Assembly: GCF_031877795.1 (NCBI RefSeq)
Contig: NC_133932.1
Location: forward strand, 38,578,180-38,642,179
Direction of reading: 5' to 3'
DNA from: Strix aluco
Taxonomy: Eukaryota > Chordata > Aves > Strigiformes > Strigidae
Length of the DNA stretch: 64,000 nt
Below the pieces are notes generated by a model. That model had not been told where the DNA came from and did no database searches. It worked only from the letters and a program-made list of their open reading frames with translations. A program made the position numbers and the translations under genes. This document shows, one piece after another, positions 36,975 through 51,900 of the stretch (positions are counted from its first letter, which is position 1; every line of letters begins with the position of its first letter).

Positions 36975-39900
36975 CTAGATGGATATAAGGAGGAAATTTT
37001 TTACAATGAGGGTGGTGAAGCACTGGAACAGAGAGGTGGTAGATGCCCCATCCCTGGAAACATTCAAGGTCAATCTGGACAGGGCTCTAAGCAACCTGAT
37101 CTAGTTGAAGATGTCCCTTCCCATTGCAGGGGGGTCGGACTAGATAATCTTCAAAGGTCCCTTCCAACCCAAACTAGTCTATGATTCTATGAAAAAGACA
37201 CCATCACCATTCTGATACCTATCAAACCTTACTTGCCCATGGCTAACATATCCAGTGGCTTCAGCAATGACTTGACTGCAAAGAAATCCCCTTCCTGCCC
37301 CCTGCAGTAGTTTCAGAACAATTTCAGGTCAGATTTGGAGCCCCACTTACTCTTATTCTGTTTCTTGTGAAATGAGTAACAAAAGATGCTGCGATTGATC
37401 TCCCTGCACTAATCATTGTTTGCTTAACTGGAAAATAAATGCCTGGTTTTTGCAGCACTGGATTGAAAAGGGAGGGGCGTGTGCACAAAAGTGGAGGTCT
37501 TTATTGCAATGTTCATGAGGGCTGCTGAGAAGGTGGCTTGAGTCTTCTCAAAAAAGAAAAAAAAAAAAAAGAAAAGATGCTCAGACTTGGGCTTAGTATA
37601 ACTGAAAAAGCCACAAACTCAGCTGACCTCACTGAGCATTGGCTTTAGTCCCACTGTGAGCAGGACGCTGGACTAGGTGACCTCCCTTCCAACCAGCCTT
37701 TACATGACTGATTCTGTAATTGCTTTAATGGTAATTCAGGTCACTTCTTTCCAAAAGTAAATGAGATTTATTATTTCTCATTAGATCATGTTTGGGAACC
37801 ACCTCTTTTTGTTTTTTAAATAACTACCTCCAGTAAACAAATTTGTAGTGCTGACAGCAAGAGAAAGCAAGGCTAACAGTGATTTCCAGAACGCTATTCC
37901 TTATATGACTACTCTCCAGCCCATTGACTCCCATGCGCCAGTCCAAACAACTACAAAAAAAAAAAACAACAAAGAAAAACCTGACCATTACCTGAACTCT
38001 CCCTTTCAAAGGAAAGGGAAAGGGAGCCCCTGGATGAAAAAGCTGAATCTACAGATGAAACTCCTGAAAGCCGCTTGTCACTGGAGGCAAGTTTGGACTC
38101 AGAAGAGCTGCGGCTGAGATCCTCAGGGCCTTCCATGGTCTGTGAAATCCCCGAATCCAACTGGGACAACAACTCTGAGAGACTGTAATCCTTAACTGAT
38201 GGAAGAGCAGGCTCCTGTTTTGGCTGGGATAATGCAGACAGCCCCTTCAAGAGAAGCACACAAGCATTGTAGAAAGGTCAGTAAAGAAAACTGAGCAAGA
38301 GGCCCTACAGGAAGAAAAGTTTGTTAGTTTGCAGGTAGCCTTTAAGCACCGATTGTATTAAATGAAACCTAAAATAAGGTCACTGAAAATTTTCAGATGC
38401 AGGAGGGCAGCTTTCATCAGTACTCACACAGCCACTAAAGCTGCACAGCTCTTCTGTCTACAGCATGTTTAAAGATCAGTCACATCCACAGTTCCAGCCT
38501 TTATCTCCTAACTGTCCTGCTCTTCCTCAACAGTCTTAAGAGTCCTGTGCTGAGGTTTTCCTGAGCTGGTCCATGCATTTGCTGTCACTTTTGCATTCCA
38601 GTCCTTCACCAAGACCCACTTCTATAAGGCAAGAAGGTGCTCAAAAGCAGCAAAGAGAAGATTGCTTGGGAAGTTACAGGTCACAGAGGAACCTGTTCCT
38701 CACAAAACCTAGTCTGTTTGAACAAGAGATGGAAAGAAGAAATACCTCAGGCTGCTGCTCTGGGGAATTCTTGGTGTCCAGGTCCTGAGTTATCATCTCT
38801 CTTGTTTCATCTTCTGGTTTTTCACAAAGGGCCTCTGTTTCTGAAGTGATTTCTTTGAAGAAAACAAGAGAAAGCTTTGTTTGTTGTGGTTTTTTTTCTT
38901 AATAGGAGACTTTTCTGAGATGCCCTGTTGCCTTTTTCTATCATTAGAGCTTAACAGCTTTGAGATACTGTGGGAGAAAGACTCCAATTTTGACTCTTCC
39001 ATCTAGCACCTTCATCAAATAGTGCATGGGGCTGACTGAACAATTCATTTTCACATTCAGACCAGACTGATGTTACATGGTGGCTACATTGGAGGACCGT
39101 GAAATGGGAACCAGTCTACTGCTGGCAGACTTAGCCATACATTTTTAAAAAGACTGGAACCCTCCACCCTTCAGTGCCCATACCTTGTTCAGGCAGGAGG
39201 AGAAAAGAGGCAAATTTCTCCCATTAATGCTAAATGAAGCCACCTGGAGATAGCACTTGCTGCATCCTTCTGCACATTTGAATTTGTAACAGGTGCTTTG
39301 GGAAGTTCAAGCCTTTCACCAGAGTTGCCTTTTATTGGCAGAAAAATGACAGTACAAATTGTTCTGTTACAAGAAACCAGTTTCTCAACATACAACAGTA
39401 AATTTCAAGAGCCAGGGGCTTCAATGCTTTGGTATAGCGAAAACCACGCCAACTCCAGCTTGGCATATATGCCCTGATACACACAGTCAGAAATGAACAT
39501 AATTTCTGGCTAAATGGATCAACTGGTTCAGTACTGGTCTTATTCCTGATGTGTTTACATAACACCATCATGGTCAGACTCGTCCCCAGATAATCCCTTC
39601 CTCCACAAATGAACAAGTGGCCTGTATCATTGTCTCTACCATACAATGTGCTCTATTTATTCTGTCACAGAGGTTCACAGCATCTACCCCAAGGATTAAC
39701 AGAGTCTTGAGCAATAACGTGACTCACAGAAGAATAAATGGGCAGCCAAGCTACGAGGAAACCTTACCTTGAAATGTTGGCCGTTCACCAGGATCATCCT
39801 GCCAACATTTTTGCATCAGTTTGATCAAGTTATTACATGAATGAGGTCTGGATTTGGAAACAGCAGGTAGCTCTGGGCGGTGGCCTTTAACTACTTTTAC

Positions 39901-42900
39901 CATAATATGTAAAATGTTGTTTTCCTCTGTAAAGCAAAAGCACACAAATTAAGATCCCCCAGCAAAAGGGATGATTTCTCTTTTGTCTAAGTGCATTAAC
40001 AGTGTATTAGGCTGAAAATTTGTTTTCATGCATTTTTTTCTAGATTTAGAGTGCTTTCTTTTATCAACAGGGAAAAAGAAGTTGATCTTACTCTCCCACT
40101 TCCCGTGTATCAGTTAAAAGCAATTGTCAGTGAATGACTGTGTTCTTTTTCCACCCATAATAGACACAGAACCAAAGGAAAAAAACTCAAACAGCTCTTT
40201 GCTACCTCTCTTTGGATTTCCATATCTGCTGTAAGAAAAGTGAACCACAGCTTTTATTTAGATCAAGTACCTGAGGTGAAGGAAGAAAACAAATCAAGCA
40301 GTGCAGTAATGTGGCTCTTGACTCTGAAGTCAACCATTGGGCTAAATGGGATCTCTCACTTGGAGAAAAATTAATAGTAGACTGGGACCTGTTCAAACAT
40401 GTTTGCTATACATAGGCTAGTCATACACACAGGAAAAGTCATAAAGAATAAGTAGCTGCCTGTTGATCGGTACATTTACTGTGGGGTGGAACAAGGCTTA
40501 TTCTCGCAGACAGGTTTGGTTTTTTTTAAAGAACAAATCTGTACCCACAATCTACAAATAAACTACAGAACCTCTCTACAGAGAAGCTGTTTCTGAAAAC
40601 AGCGCAGTTGCCTGCCAGTTGGCTTTGCTCTGTGCTGTTCCTTGTTGGCCACAAACGTGTCAGAAGTCTGCACAGGCCACATGCTGATCTGAATCTGTAC
40701 AGCAAACTCCAACAGAAGCAAAAAGGTGCAGACTAGGGCCCCCTGCGGCAATATGCATTCTACTTTCATGATGTAGGACAAAGGAGGACTTACATTTGTG
40801 ATCAGAATTTGAGAGCTTAAAAGTGTCTGCCACACAGGACTGTAGGATTTTGGAGGACATGCATGTAAGCTGGGGCTGGTGGAGCAGGAAGCGTGCTTAT
40901 CAATGGGAAAAAGGAAAAAAATTCCAACACAACTCACACAACATCAAACTTACCTGCAAAAGGCTTCTTCTGTGTAAGAACTCCCCAAACCACAATGGAA
41001 AAACTACAAATAAATGCAAAAAAAAAAAATTATTTCTAGAAAAGCTTTAAAAGGAAAAAAAACAAAACAAAACCCAACAAAACCCCAAAAAAGCTAAACA
41101 ACTCACAGAAGCATAATTTATTTCCCTAAGTTCTCTCTCCTTGTCTTTCACTTCTGCATCTAATTCAGCTGATGAACACACACAGCAAGATGCAACCAAG
41201 AACCATGATTTGAAAGTCTAAGTTTCTGCAGGGAGGAACCTGAGGCAGCAAACACAGGGACTGGCTGGAGGCTGCTGAGTTCTTGGTAACATTTACCAGC
41301 TACTCCGCACCAAGACCAACAAAATCAGAGAGCAGCAAAGCATTACTGTGGATTTTATTTAATACTTCTACCCTGCAAGACAACTTTAAAGAAATACATT
41401 CCATTTAAAATACGACATATCTTTTAATCTACAGCTCTGATTTCCTTTTCCTAATAACCTTACCATGAAAGAAGAACCAAAGACCTAGTGATGAAATCCA
41501 CTGAAGATAACTAAGAATTTTGTCACAGACTCAAAAAGTAGGTCAGGATGTACCTTTTGATGGGAAAATTAAAGGTGGGCAGAGTGCCTTCCATGCCAGT
41601 TGCTAATCAGTGTTACATGGAACAATAATGCTGAAGACTCAGGATCAGCTGCAATTTGTTAAAAGGATTCTATCCTACAAAGGCTTTGCTAAAAGCAAAG
41701 TAAAGGAGACCCTTTGCAAGATAAGGCTCAGACTAGATTTAGGGGTTTCATGCTTAATTCAGTTTTGATAATCAGAAAAAGAGGGCTCATTTTACAATAT
41801 TACCTAAAGTGCTTTTACGTGTTTTCGTAGTTAACTGACCTGTACACATCATGTTTGGTGTCAAAACACCTGTTTTTCTCTTTGATGCGCTCTGGAGGAA
41901 GATATGCAATTGTGCCACACAAGCCGTCCATGCTGATGTCATGGGAATGGGACAAGCCATTGCACTTTGCAAGTCCAAAGTCAGAAATCTGCAACAAACA
42001 GAGGAGGAAGAGGGGAAGAGAAGTACATGCTACCATTAGACTTCAGAGGCGTTAACAAAAATTTTTCTGTAAAGAATGACAGATGTAACAGGATGATCCA
42101 ACAAAATATAGCAAGCTGCTGTTCAGGAATACTAAGCTAAGAAAACATCTCTGGAAGCATTATGCTATGGTAGGCTTTTCTTTATGGTTAAACTGAAAGA
42201 AAAAGGCAAGCCGTTTTTTGCAAGCAGCAGCATGTTAGCCCATTACACAGCAAACACAACAAACAGTCGAGACAATTTATTGTAATTTGAAACTTGCCAA
42301 ATTTAGCTAGTGCAAACTACTTTAATGTAATTATTGGTCCTGCCACCCCCTTTCCCTATATAACCTCACACTGTATGCTACGTTTACGTGTTCTGAGCAC
42401 CTGTTTTCAGTCCATGAGCTCCTCAGTGAGCGCAGGAGAACTGCTCTTTCAGCTATCACTGTTACACTGACCATGTCAACAAGGTCTAAGCCCAACACCA
42501 GAGGCACCAAGTGTTAAAAAACCCAAACCAAAACACACACATACATCAAAAACCCACACAGGGAATTCTTTTTGGCAACTAGGAGATACAGCAAGTTGGT
42601 GCAGTGACGCAGTGAACACAGCTGAAATGAACAAAACAAGTGACAGCAAGTTCATAAAAAGGAAAACACACCTCCACTTTAATTTGAAGTGTCAAACAAA
42701 TATGCATTCATTTGCTCCCAAAGGCATACCAATCATCAAGCAAACAGATAGGCAAGGAATTTCCTTTGTCTTACTTATTTCCCACTGGTCAAAAATGTCT
42801 ATTATTCTAAGTTGAAATTTCAAGAAAAGTCAAGTCTTTTTGGACCACTCAGCCCACTGATTTTTGTCTACATGTTAGATAAGATTTCCTCCTCCTGCCT

Positions 42901-45900
42901 CACACATTCTTTTTTATCTAATAAATACTAAATTGAAAAATAGGTTTTCTGATGACTCATTCCCCTTTTGATCTTCACAGCTTCTCCTTTAAGAAAGTTC
43001 TCCCCCAAAACAAGCATAATTAAAAAAAGCTTTTTTTTTTTTTTTAAATAGGCTCCAACTTTTACACTTTCAGAAGTTTCTGTCTAAAGATACCACAAAG
43101 CTAGTCATAACATGCATCCATTACTGGAAAGGGAGAAAACTGCTGCCAGCTTCAGCCTCCTGGAGAACAGACAGGCTACACAGCCAGCCGTCTTCAAATG
43201 CTAGGAATCTCCCTTTGCCATAAAACAAACACAGCAACCCACACAGCTTCAGGAGGAACTTCTCCCAGGGACAAAGAGCTCTAGAGATGCATTCTCAGGA
43301 GCTGCAGAAGTCCTGCACCCTAGCACACAGGTATATCCCACCTGTTGTCCATCTGTATCTTAAATCTGTAGGGTATTGTGGGAATGACTCAAGAAGAAAA
43401 AAACAGGGGAAAAAAGCAAAGTCATCTGGAGGAATAGTTACTCATGCTTGTAGGGCTACACTCTCAGAGAGGGATTGCTGGCCTCCTCTGCAAGCCAAGC
43501 ACTGGAGTCCAGGAAAGCAGTAAGTAGTCAAGAAACCCAGGTTCTCCAGCTAGTTTACCCTGGGAAGAGCTGAATCGACTGCCCCAGGAAGCGCTGCATG
43601 AGTTTGGGGCACTTAGTGCTCCACAGGAGAACAAAAGCACAACCCTAACATCACGCAAGCCCGTGGTGTCAGGTTAATAAATGAACCAACTGCTGCAAGT
43701 CTGAACAGATCTGACTTGGTGAAACGCTGCTCTCCTTTGATTAACGTGAAGCAGAGGCTTGTATACACCTCAAGAAATCCATATGGCATGCAGGCATAAT
43801 TAAAGTAATACACCTTCCTCTTTGTCTAAACAATACTGAGTTTCCTACTGTGTAAGTTAAGAAATAAGGATGAAACACAGACAGCACAGTGACATTCCTG
43901 CATTAAAAGCCACCAGCTATGTTGCGTGAATCTAAAGCTAGTGGCTAAAATGGGAGTCTAAGCACACTAGATAGAAGAGGTCTCAGTCTCAGCCTACAAA
44001 CCAAGAAACAGCTAAGGTGTGTAGTCTACCCACCCCAGGCTAGCAAGAACTTTACCTTGTGAACCTGCCCCTACCTACTGCAAAGGACTAGGTTTTCTAT
44101 CAATTAATAGGAAATTCATATGTAGAGCAGAGTTTCAATCATATCAAATCCTGCAGAAAACACTGGAAATTGAAGAATTGTTATTTTCCAGGCTGCAACA
44201 AAATAGTAAAATTCTACAGACAGTTTTTGTGATTTTTATTAGCTCCTTTAAGGTAAATTTTCCACACTGCATGGTGTATTTAGTCATGCAATTTCTTTAA
44301 ACATCAGTGGGAACTGTGCAGTGGGTGGAAGACACAGCCATTTAACTTACCTATTTTGCCTTTAAATTGCTTGCCAGGTACCTAGTTCTGCAACACAAGG
44401 CACCCATGCTGGTGAAGGTAGTGAAAGCGGAGCACCCCTCCCCACTTCTTCCTCCACATCCCTGCTAGCCCTTGCAGCCCACCCCATGATCCGACAGAAC
44501 CCGTCATCTCACTCCTCACATCAGCTATTTCAGGTGGCTCCCATCATGCTTCAAAAGCATACCTAATATCAGCAGAGTTAAGAGGAGACACAGAGGCGAC
44601 AGACTGCTTCATGCAAAACACGTGGTAAAGAGGTAGGAAGAAGAGAAAAAACATTGGCCAAAGCCCACGCAGACAGTGGGATTGTTCATGTTCAGACAGC
44701 TCGCTCGGTCTCTGCTCTTTAAAGGTCTGCATGAGAACAAACACGTGAGTAGCAACTGGGGAGGGGAGCTGAACATGTTTTCCTACCCACTTTCCAGCAA
44801 CACTTACTTTACTGAGAGATCCCAAGATTGAAGATGTTGAGTTTTCTTTCTTTTTTTTTCTTTTTAAGCTTTGTTTGTTTTAAATTGAGCATACTGTGCA
44901 CACAGTCCTTTCTCTGCAGCTGTTGTTTGAGGACATTTCCATTCTAGTTTGTAAAAAACACTCACTTGCAGTTTTGGATGCTTTGAGTTTGTATAGTTAT
45001 TTTGTGGAACTTTTGGGTTTTTTCTGAAAACTAGTAGATATGGTCACATAACTACAATGGTTACTAAAGTCATCTATTCCCAAACACTGCAGGGATCTAG
45101 CTCCCAGGAACAAAACTGGTGCTTGGAAAGTGCTTTCACTGATGACTCCTGACAGACTGTCCTGAAGTGTGCACTTAGCTTCTGATGCTACATGTCATTT
45201 TTCATTTTTCTGCAAATAGACTAAAGAGCCCACTGCAATGGACTTGGGGACAGAGTTCACCAAAAGGTTTTCTTCATCAAATAGGTAACAAAGCCATCAG
45301 ACTCATTTTTAATTGCTGCTGGCATACCCAGTGTGTGTCTCTGTCCATAGTCTCTATGCACCTGGATATTGAGAATGCCACCACATTTGTCTACGGGGTT
45401 TTTTGGTGCTTGGTTGGGGGGCGGGGTCAGACTTGTTTGTTTGTTTTCCTGGGGGTAGGGGAGAAAGGCTGGTTGTTTCATTTTGTTCTTTAAGAAATGC
45501 CAGAAATCTTTGAGACCTACATGGGTCACAGGCTTGGACTACTAAAAATTAGGAATAAAAATTAATTCCAAGTGTAGACACTTCAAACATATGTCTTTAC
45601 TTCAGCATTTGTGAACACACTTCAGTTAGCTACTAAAAGAAGTCTTTCTGAAACAGACTGTCATCCTTTTCCAACCTGCCCTGAAACCTTCACTCCTCAA
45701 AACCCGTTTCAGGTGGGACATTTGTAATGCTCTCTTCAGAAGCAGCAGAAACCAAAGCCACAGTCAAACATCCATTTTAATTCATCATAAAACTGCATTA
45801 CCGTAACAGGGGTGGTCTTGTTCCCTCCCCTGTGCCACAATTAGATCAGTTAGACCAGCTTTGCTGGTTGGGATTAAAGAGCCACAGAACAACAGCCGTA

Positions 45901-48900
45901 CATGGAAGCCTTGATCAGGAGGGGTGGGAAACAGGGAGAATGGACACACAAAACAACAAAGCCTCTTCTCCTTTCTAATAACAGGAGAGTATTTGCAGCT
46001 GATGAAAGAAGAAAAAAGTGGCTGTGTTAACTGCATCGGCTAGTCTAATAAAAAGAGACAACCGCTCTTTACCAGCCTGGCCTCTGGGTATTACTTTGAC
46101 CTACAGTTAACGACCTACATTAAGAAGCTTTCTGATCAACAAATTTGCCATCTGACTAGGCTTCTTCGAACTCCACACTCAGAAATTTTGCAGCCCCTTC
46201 TTCAGCTGAAGCAAATAAAGGTGAAGACCACAGAAGCAACGTATCCATGTTCAGCGAGACTATCAGCACGGCACAACACAGCAGCAAGCTTCACTCTTCA
46301 CACTGGTTTAAATTGGAGCACTGGGGGGAAAAAATAAAAGCAACTACAGCGAGCTTAAAGCAGCACACAGCTGAGACCAGCTCATCCCACTTCAAGTTCT
46401 TTAAAAACAAAATCTGGGAGATGAAAAATAACTGGTGGGATTTGCCTCTGTGTGTGTGTGTACACCCACACGTACATACATGCGTGTGTGTACGTATACA
46501 TGACAAGATGAGGAGCTGCTAAAAACAGGCTGGATAGCAAGAGAAAAAAGAACTTACAAATAATGTTTTTGCCCAGAAGTATTAAGTTGCAGGTGACTTC
46601 ATTTTAAATACCTGAACAAAAAGTAACACTCTTAACCATGAGATATTGAAGATAAGAAACCTGGGAAGCAGCAATAGAGCATGCAGGCATGGAAGCTGGC
46701 AACAAGTTAGGGTATGAGATTACTGCATGGGGGGGTGCATTCTCCCACCGAGGGCCCTGGAGAGAGATCACATCAGAGCAGGGAACAAGTAAACTAACAG
46801 CCCGTGAGGGCAGCACTGGAATGTGGCATCGCTTCCCCAGCGCCCACTCCCTGCAAGCAACTGCCATGCCACAGGGAGCTCAGGGGGAGACATCCAGAAT
46901 GCATATGGAGGGCAGGAGAGCTGAAGACCAAGCTCATACGATGTGGTCCAGTTAAAGAAAAACTAGGTTAGACAGCCCATAAGTACTAGAAGGCTGCATA
47001 TATGGAACACTGGAGAAAGGGGCATGGAGGATCGTGTTGGTACAAATAGAAGTAACAGGTTGATATTAAGGAAAACCAAAAAAATGTAGGCTGATCCCCA
47101 CTAGGAAAGCCTGCCTGAGTATAGAATAATCCTCCCAAGGAAGCACACTGCTTGAGGCAACCAAGATGGAGCAGGACATGGCAGGGAAGGGAGCTCCCAG
47201 CTGAGGCTCCTGTCAGTACTGAGCTCCACCACCACTCGCAGGTGAGGAGGCATGCATGCATCCATCCATCCTCCAAAGACCAGCAAAGCCTTACCTTGCA
47301 TTGTACATATTATATATGTATATTTAAAATCACCAAGGAATCCCCCAACACGCCTTTGAAAAAGTTAATATCTGTCTACTTATATCCCTGCTCAGAGCTC
47401 AGGCTAATCCCATCCTCTTAATTATCCTCCCAAGAACAAAATTCAGCACACACTTATGTAATACACAGGAGACAGCTTTATGATATGGAGGCACCCACTT
47501 GATGATAAGTTCTGTACAACACTACTGCGTTAGTCATCATCCTCACTTGGGGTTTTTACAGTAAGCATTGTGCTCGTAAAAGAAGAAGGGCGTGTTTCCA
47601 TTTAACTAGCAATACGGCACAGAAGCATTTCTAATGTGCTCCACTGGAAGACTGTCTGTTTCCTGGCTCAAGGGCAAACAGTTTATAAAAGTCCTCCCTA
47701 CCTCCAAACTCTTCTTCTGCAGTCTGCAACATCTCTTCACTCACCTTAGGATTCTACTAGGGACAGGTCACCTACTAAATTAACGCTAACATTTAAAAAG
47801 TAAAAACACTTCAATCATCAGCTCCATTAGCCTTCCAGCAAGAAAATGCACATTAAATCAAGCTGCAGGGTCTGAAATTTAATTACAAGTCTCACATCAC
47901 ACAAAAAGAAGGTTTGGGGCCACGTTTTTAAAGTGAAGGCGCCTCACAGAATATGTATATCTCTTATTTTGCATATGGGTTCCTATGTCTGCTTTGCTGC
48001 TTGGAGGGGTTTCCAAGATGCTTGCAGATGTAAAAGACTGCTGGCTGGAAAAAGGAGTGGATTAGACCATTCTTTTCTGAACTTAATAGAAAGGGTCTGA
48101 AGACCTTCATGTGCTTCATATACAGAGCAAGTAGCAAAAGTTTAGGGATGTCAGCAATGACCTCAACAGAAACATTTTTTTTTTTTTTTTTAACATTTTG
48201 CACTTTGCCCCCCTGTACTGCATCACCACCCAGATACAGGCTATACAGCAAGCTGAATATCAGGCAGCATTTCAACCTCCTGAAACGGTGAGAAAAATAC
48301 AGCCTTCATCTTGGCTCATGGATGAGTCAAGGCTTAGGAATTTAAGAAGTTATGCAAGCAAGCACAAACTTTAGGTAAATAAATACTTAGCAAATGCTTC
48401 TCAGCACCAACATGTGAGAATATACTTTCAACAGTTCAGATCCTGATGTTCTGGTCATAATACCGTGGACCACCTGTAGATGACTCCTATCTTAGAAAGA
48501 AAATCCTTCTAAGAAATAAACCACTAAGAGGCCTTGTAAAAAAGCTGAGACTGTCACAGGTGTGATTTCATTAGAGGCACACACCTCTTATGGCTCCAAA
48601 CCTCTCATGACATCAGGAGAGATGTTTTCATTTAATGAAAACTTCATTTTTATAATGGTACAGCAAGACCAAAGCCATTTGGCCAGTTTGAGGGGGACAG
48701 GAAAACAGGGAGCAGATGGATGATGGCACTGATAAAATCTGCGACTACTTGTACCGAGTTATATCAGCCAGCCAGCGTGATTAATCCTGCAGTTCTAGGG
48801 TTAAGAGTTTGGCTCCTGATCTGGGGGGCAGAAATCACGAAAAAGATGTTCAGTCTCTTTTCTCTCCAAAAGGAAGGATCAGAAAGCAAGCACAACCTCC

Positions 48901-51900
48901 TTAGTCCAGCTGTCAAAACAGAACCTCCAACAGAGAAGGCCAACAAGTTTGCTAGCTTACTCTGGAAATGGATAACAAAAAGAATGTCATACTGATACAG
49001 CCAGAAAAATTCCCTTAAGTGACCTCTGGTATGCATGAACAGTCATAACAGAGATACTTCTTCACTGTATATGCTCTGAGCAAATGAAAGAAGAAAATTA
49101 GTTGCCTCTGGGAAGGCTTCTCTGGACTCCAGCTGTAAATGAGATTTCGGTATTTAGTGGAGCATATAAAGCCAGAAGGACCTAGACAGAACAAGGTTAC
49201 CACTGGGAGCTGTGAAACTGGCACAGATGATTTAGAGGTTCACATTGCTTTTCTCTCCCTGTTCTCATCTGTCTCATGACCCTACTGCAAGGAAATTTAT
49301 AGCAGGGCCCACTAGGTCTCAAAACCAGGGTTCACTACGCTAGCACCCTCCTAAAATTTCAGGAGAGTTCTCACAAGCTCCCTAACTCTACCTCTAATTT
49401 ATGTACCAAAATGGCGCATAGATCAGGTAGACAAGTTTGGGGATTGGAGGGGCTGGGTTGGTGGGCATTCTTCTCATTCAGAAGGAATGCTGCTGGTTTC
49501 TCTCAGGCCTTTGAATACGACAGGAGCCATGCAAGAATACCCGAAGGTGGGTCCCTGGCACAGAGTGCCCAGTGCATACCTTGACATGGTAGTGGGCATC
49601 AAGCAGGATGTTTGCAGGTTTAAGGTCCAGGTGGAGCAGTGGAGGGGACATGCAGTGCAGGAAGTTCATCCCCACAGCTGTCTCATGGATGATGCGAAAG
49701 CGCAATTCCCAGGGCAGAGGTTCGGAGGCCAGGAGCTTTTCCAGAGACCCTGTTTCCATGTATTCCATGACCAAGCCAACCGGCTCTTTACAGATGCCGT
49801 AAACAGGAAGTATGTAGCGAAACTTTGCCATTTCCATCTTCCTGGCTTCTTCCAATAACTCCATGCGCTCCCTGGGTAGAAGAGAACAGATGGTGAAGGA
49901 TGGAGTAGCTGTTTCTCTCCGCTCCCAAACATGCACAAACATTTCTTAAGAACATGAACAACACATTTCATGATCATCACCTGGCTGAACACGCTACATC
50001 TCACCAGTCTATACTCCAGGCATATTTCCACATTTACTAACTTTGTTTTATGCTTCTAATGGTAGGCAGCTCACAGCTGCTGAACCACAGGCAACCACTG
50101 TACACTTCAACAGTGCAAATATCCCTAGCGTAAAGCCCATCTCCCGGCTTTGATGTTTATGCTGTGCTGTTAAGAACGAGGACGATACATCTAGTGCCCA
50201 GATTTACCACCACTGTAACTCCTTGGGCTGAAGTCATTAAGTTTTTGTGAGTCATAAGACTGTGTTAATCAGGAGAGAGCACGGACAGCATTGCTTCAGC
50301 TGCCCTGCTGGCACAGGCTGCCAGTGTGCAGGCCTGGGCCTTGGGAGAAGAATCCCCAGGACTCAGGGGAGCAAGCTGCCTGCTGTAGCTAGGGGGACAC
50401 AGCAAAAGCCTCCTTGTCCTCAAAACTCAAATTTGGCAATTCCAATACTGTGCTCACTCAGCTCCAGCGGATGCCGAAAGCTCCCGGCACGCCATTTTCG
50501 GTGATGTAACAGCCCAGCACCAGCACACGTAATAAGCACCCCTGGGTTGTTTACAGGTCACTTTAGCCTGACCCTGCAGAGCACTAAGCGTTACTCAGTC
50601 CAAGCTGCAGCATCCCAGGTCAAGACCCTTAATTGCCATGCCCTCCTTCTGTACCTCACACACAGCCTTCGGGCTGCAAGAGCCCGCAAGGACGTGCTGG
50701 GCGTCGAGGTGGCAAGAGGAAACCAGGGTCCTCTTCCCAGGCCAACTGTGCCCACAAAGAGGAGCCACACGTGATGGGTGAAAGAACCTCCAGTCTGTCA
50801 AAAACTACATTATTAGAGACAATGGGCAGTAGCCAGAGCAGCTTTGGGCCATGGGTACTGATGCATCACTGTTGCTGGCCACCCACCGATTCACAAAAAA
50901 GGGCACAGGGAGGTCAGATAGGTAATATTTCCTGAACAGACATGGTCTTATTACATGACAGCTCTTGTACCCAAGGTGTGTACACTATTTAATGGAGAAC
51001 AGTACCTGAAGTAACAGGACAAAGTTTTAACACAGACAGCTGGTAAACAGAAAATCCTACTTGAAAAGAAAAAAAAAAAAAAAAACAAAAACAAACATTG
51101 CTTTGATGCTCCCCAACCCCACATGGGCATTTTGAGATGACCAGCTCTCCTGGAAAACATCAGGGTTCAAATATAAAGCTCAGCGAACACATTCACAGCG
51201 GCTGCAACAACTGATGAGAAGAAAGCTGCTCATACCCTCTGCAAGGCAGAAAGCTCTGTCACCTGCCCCCTCTGCCAGTCCCCGAGAGCTGGAAAGCACC
51301 TGGGGACCAATCCTGACCCAGTCACAGTTTGTGCCCTCTGCCACTAACCAGTGATGCCAGTTACCACTGTGGGAGCCTCTGCCATGGCAGAGCTATCAGT
51401 TCAATCAAACCTTTTTCTTTTAAACCCAAGGCCATCTAGAAGCACTCTCTATTTCTAAAAGGAGAAACTCCAAGTCCAACCTTAGCACTGTGAAGTCTCC
51501 CCTTCCTGTTTGTCCCCCATGATGCCTGGATGATCCAGGCAGCAACACACACCACCTGTGCTGAAATGCAGCCTGCAAGGGACCCTCAGTGCTCCCACGT
51601 GGGAGCGATTTTAGGAGCCATGGTTTAGCCCTTACACCCTGCACTACGACACTCCCATGACCTGTCCCCGTCCCCTTCCCCTCCACTTCGCCTGCTGTGG
51701 GAAGCGCAGAGTTGATGTTTGCCCAGACAAGGTTGGAAGCGCAGTCTGCTGCCTCTTCCTCACCAGCTGCAGCAGCCTGCAATAACCTGATGCAGTTAAC
51801 ATTTCACGCTAGGGGCGAGTCTAGCCTAGCAAGCAGCAGACCTATTTCAGAGGCAAGATTAGGCTGAAAAATGGTTTAAGAGGGACGTACACACCAGGAG

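Noticed and set aside
36975-37023. Extension of RIPK4 exon 8 to an upstream Met at 37023
   Set aside because: These codons are antisense CR1 sequence, and the intron phase and homology fit the acceptor at 36975.
40395-40404. AAACATGTTT as a p53/p63 response element in intron 4
   Set aside because: Only one half-site with no adjacent partner; such decamers are frequent by chance. A similar single half-site near 44772 was dismissed for the same reason.
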